From CAVRUH01 sp963822595 (lineage in GTDB: Bacteria > Chlamydiota > Chlamydiia > Chlamydiales > Waddliaceae): DNA of 64,000 bases. Shown in pieces: positions 63,855 to 64,000 of this stretch. How positions within the stretch are numbered: position 1 is the stretch's first letter; each line of letters opens with the position of its first letter. The stretch lies in NCBI GenBank assembly GCA_963822595.1, contig CAWGIG010000001.1, forward strand, positions 62,001-126,000, written 5' to 3'. Under the pieces are notes generated by a model that was not told where the DNA came from, did no database searches, and saw nothing but the letters and a program-made list of their open reading frames with translations. The translations under genes were made by a program, and so were the position numbers.

Positions 63855-64000
63855 AATTCCCCCCTATTTAGAACACCTACACATATAAGTTCATTATAAC
63901 ATAATTCGAATTAATTGTTGATAGTTGTAAATAAATAATTATTATTAAGATTCTGTAAAAATCATTTCCTGAGGGGTTTTGATAGTCAGGCTTTTGACAG

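Overview
The window looks like chromosome of a Chlamydiae bacterium, most likely one of the amoeba-associated (environmental) lineages. The best evidence is a V-type ATPase gene set in chlamydial order (E, DUF2764 protein, A, B, D, I, K), followed on the other side by a small zinc-ribbon protein and transaldolase. FabI next to a HAD hydrolase, DhnA-type class I aldolase, CsrA and a FliO-like protein fit the same assignment. Eukaryote-like proteins are frequent (ankyrin, BTB/POZ, LRR, Ser/Thr kinase). Assignment below phylum is inference. The DNA is AT-rich and GTG/TTG starts are common.

Layout. 1-10 kb: a phospholipase-D-like enzyme, a 999-aa ankyrin protein with a possible CE-clan cysteine protease centre, unrecognised proteins and a FadL-like porin. 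10-16.3 kb: an SDR and a very large Ser/Thr kinase-ATPase-TPR-GAF-cyclase signalling protein, split by a +1 frameshift near 14520. 16.3-17.8 kb: an IS200-like (RAYT-type) Y1 transposase between REP-like repeats, with a 15-unit array of 37 bp. 17.8-20.2 kb: two tandem BTB proteins. 20.2-30.2 kb: lipoprotein, fumC and the V-ATPase operon. 30.2-34.6 kb: small exported proteins, a chlamydial hypothetical, transaldolase and tRNA-Ser(UGA). 34.6-39.5 kb: a non-autonomous copy of the REP element, a nucleotidyltransferase-fold protein, an EEP-family nuclease/phosphatase-like protein and small unknowns, together resembling an effector cluster. 39.9-42.7 kb: lysA, then a LicD-like protein and a methyltransferase that both carry signal peptides.

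42.8-47.25 kb is a 4.4-kb island in tRNA-Ser(CGA). The intact tRNA is at the left and a 56-bp duplicate of its 3' half, with one mismatch, lies at the right. The island carries a compact three-gene cassette (TIGR04255-like protein, 145-aa protein, HNH nuclease), a C-terminal fragment related to the 999-aa protein, and an LRR protein. Beyond it lie an LRR protein with duplicated BTB-like modules, a 263-bp MITE-like palindrome and an HTTM-like membrane pair. The rest is core-like: aldolase, phosphoesterase, RidA, a frameshifted oxidoreductase, a divergent kinase-like membrane protein, fabI, HAD, FliO-like, csrA, a DnaQ-like exonuclease and an outer-membrane barrel.

The strongest candidates for something new are two. 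One is the RAYT with REP-like repeats whose stems vary in a compensatory way while loops stay fixed. The other is the tRNA-Ser island with its three-gene HNH cassette. Several families of dispersed palindromes sit between genes. No homology search was possible, so family names rest on motifs read from the translations.
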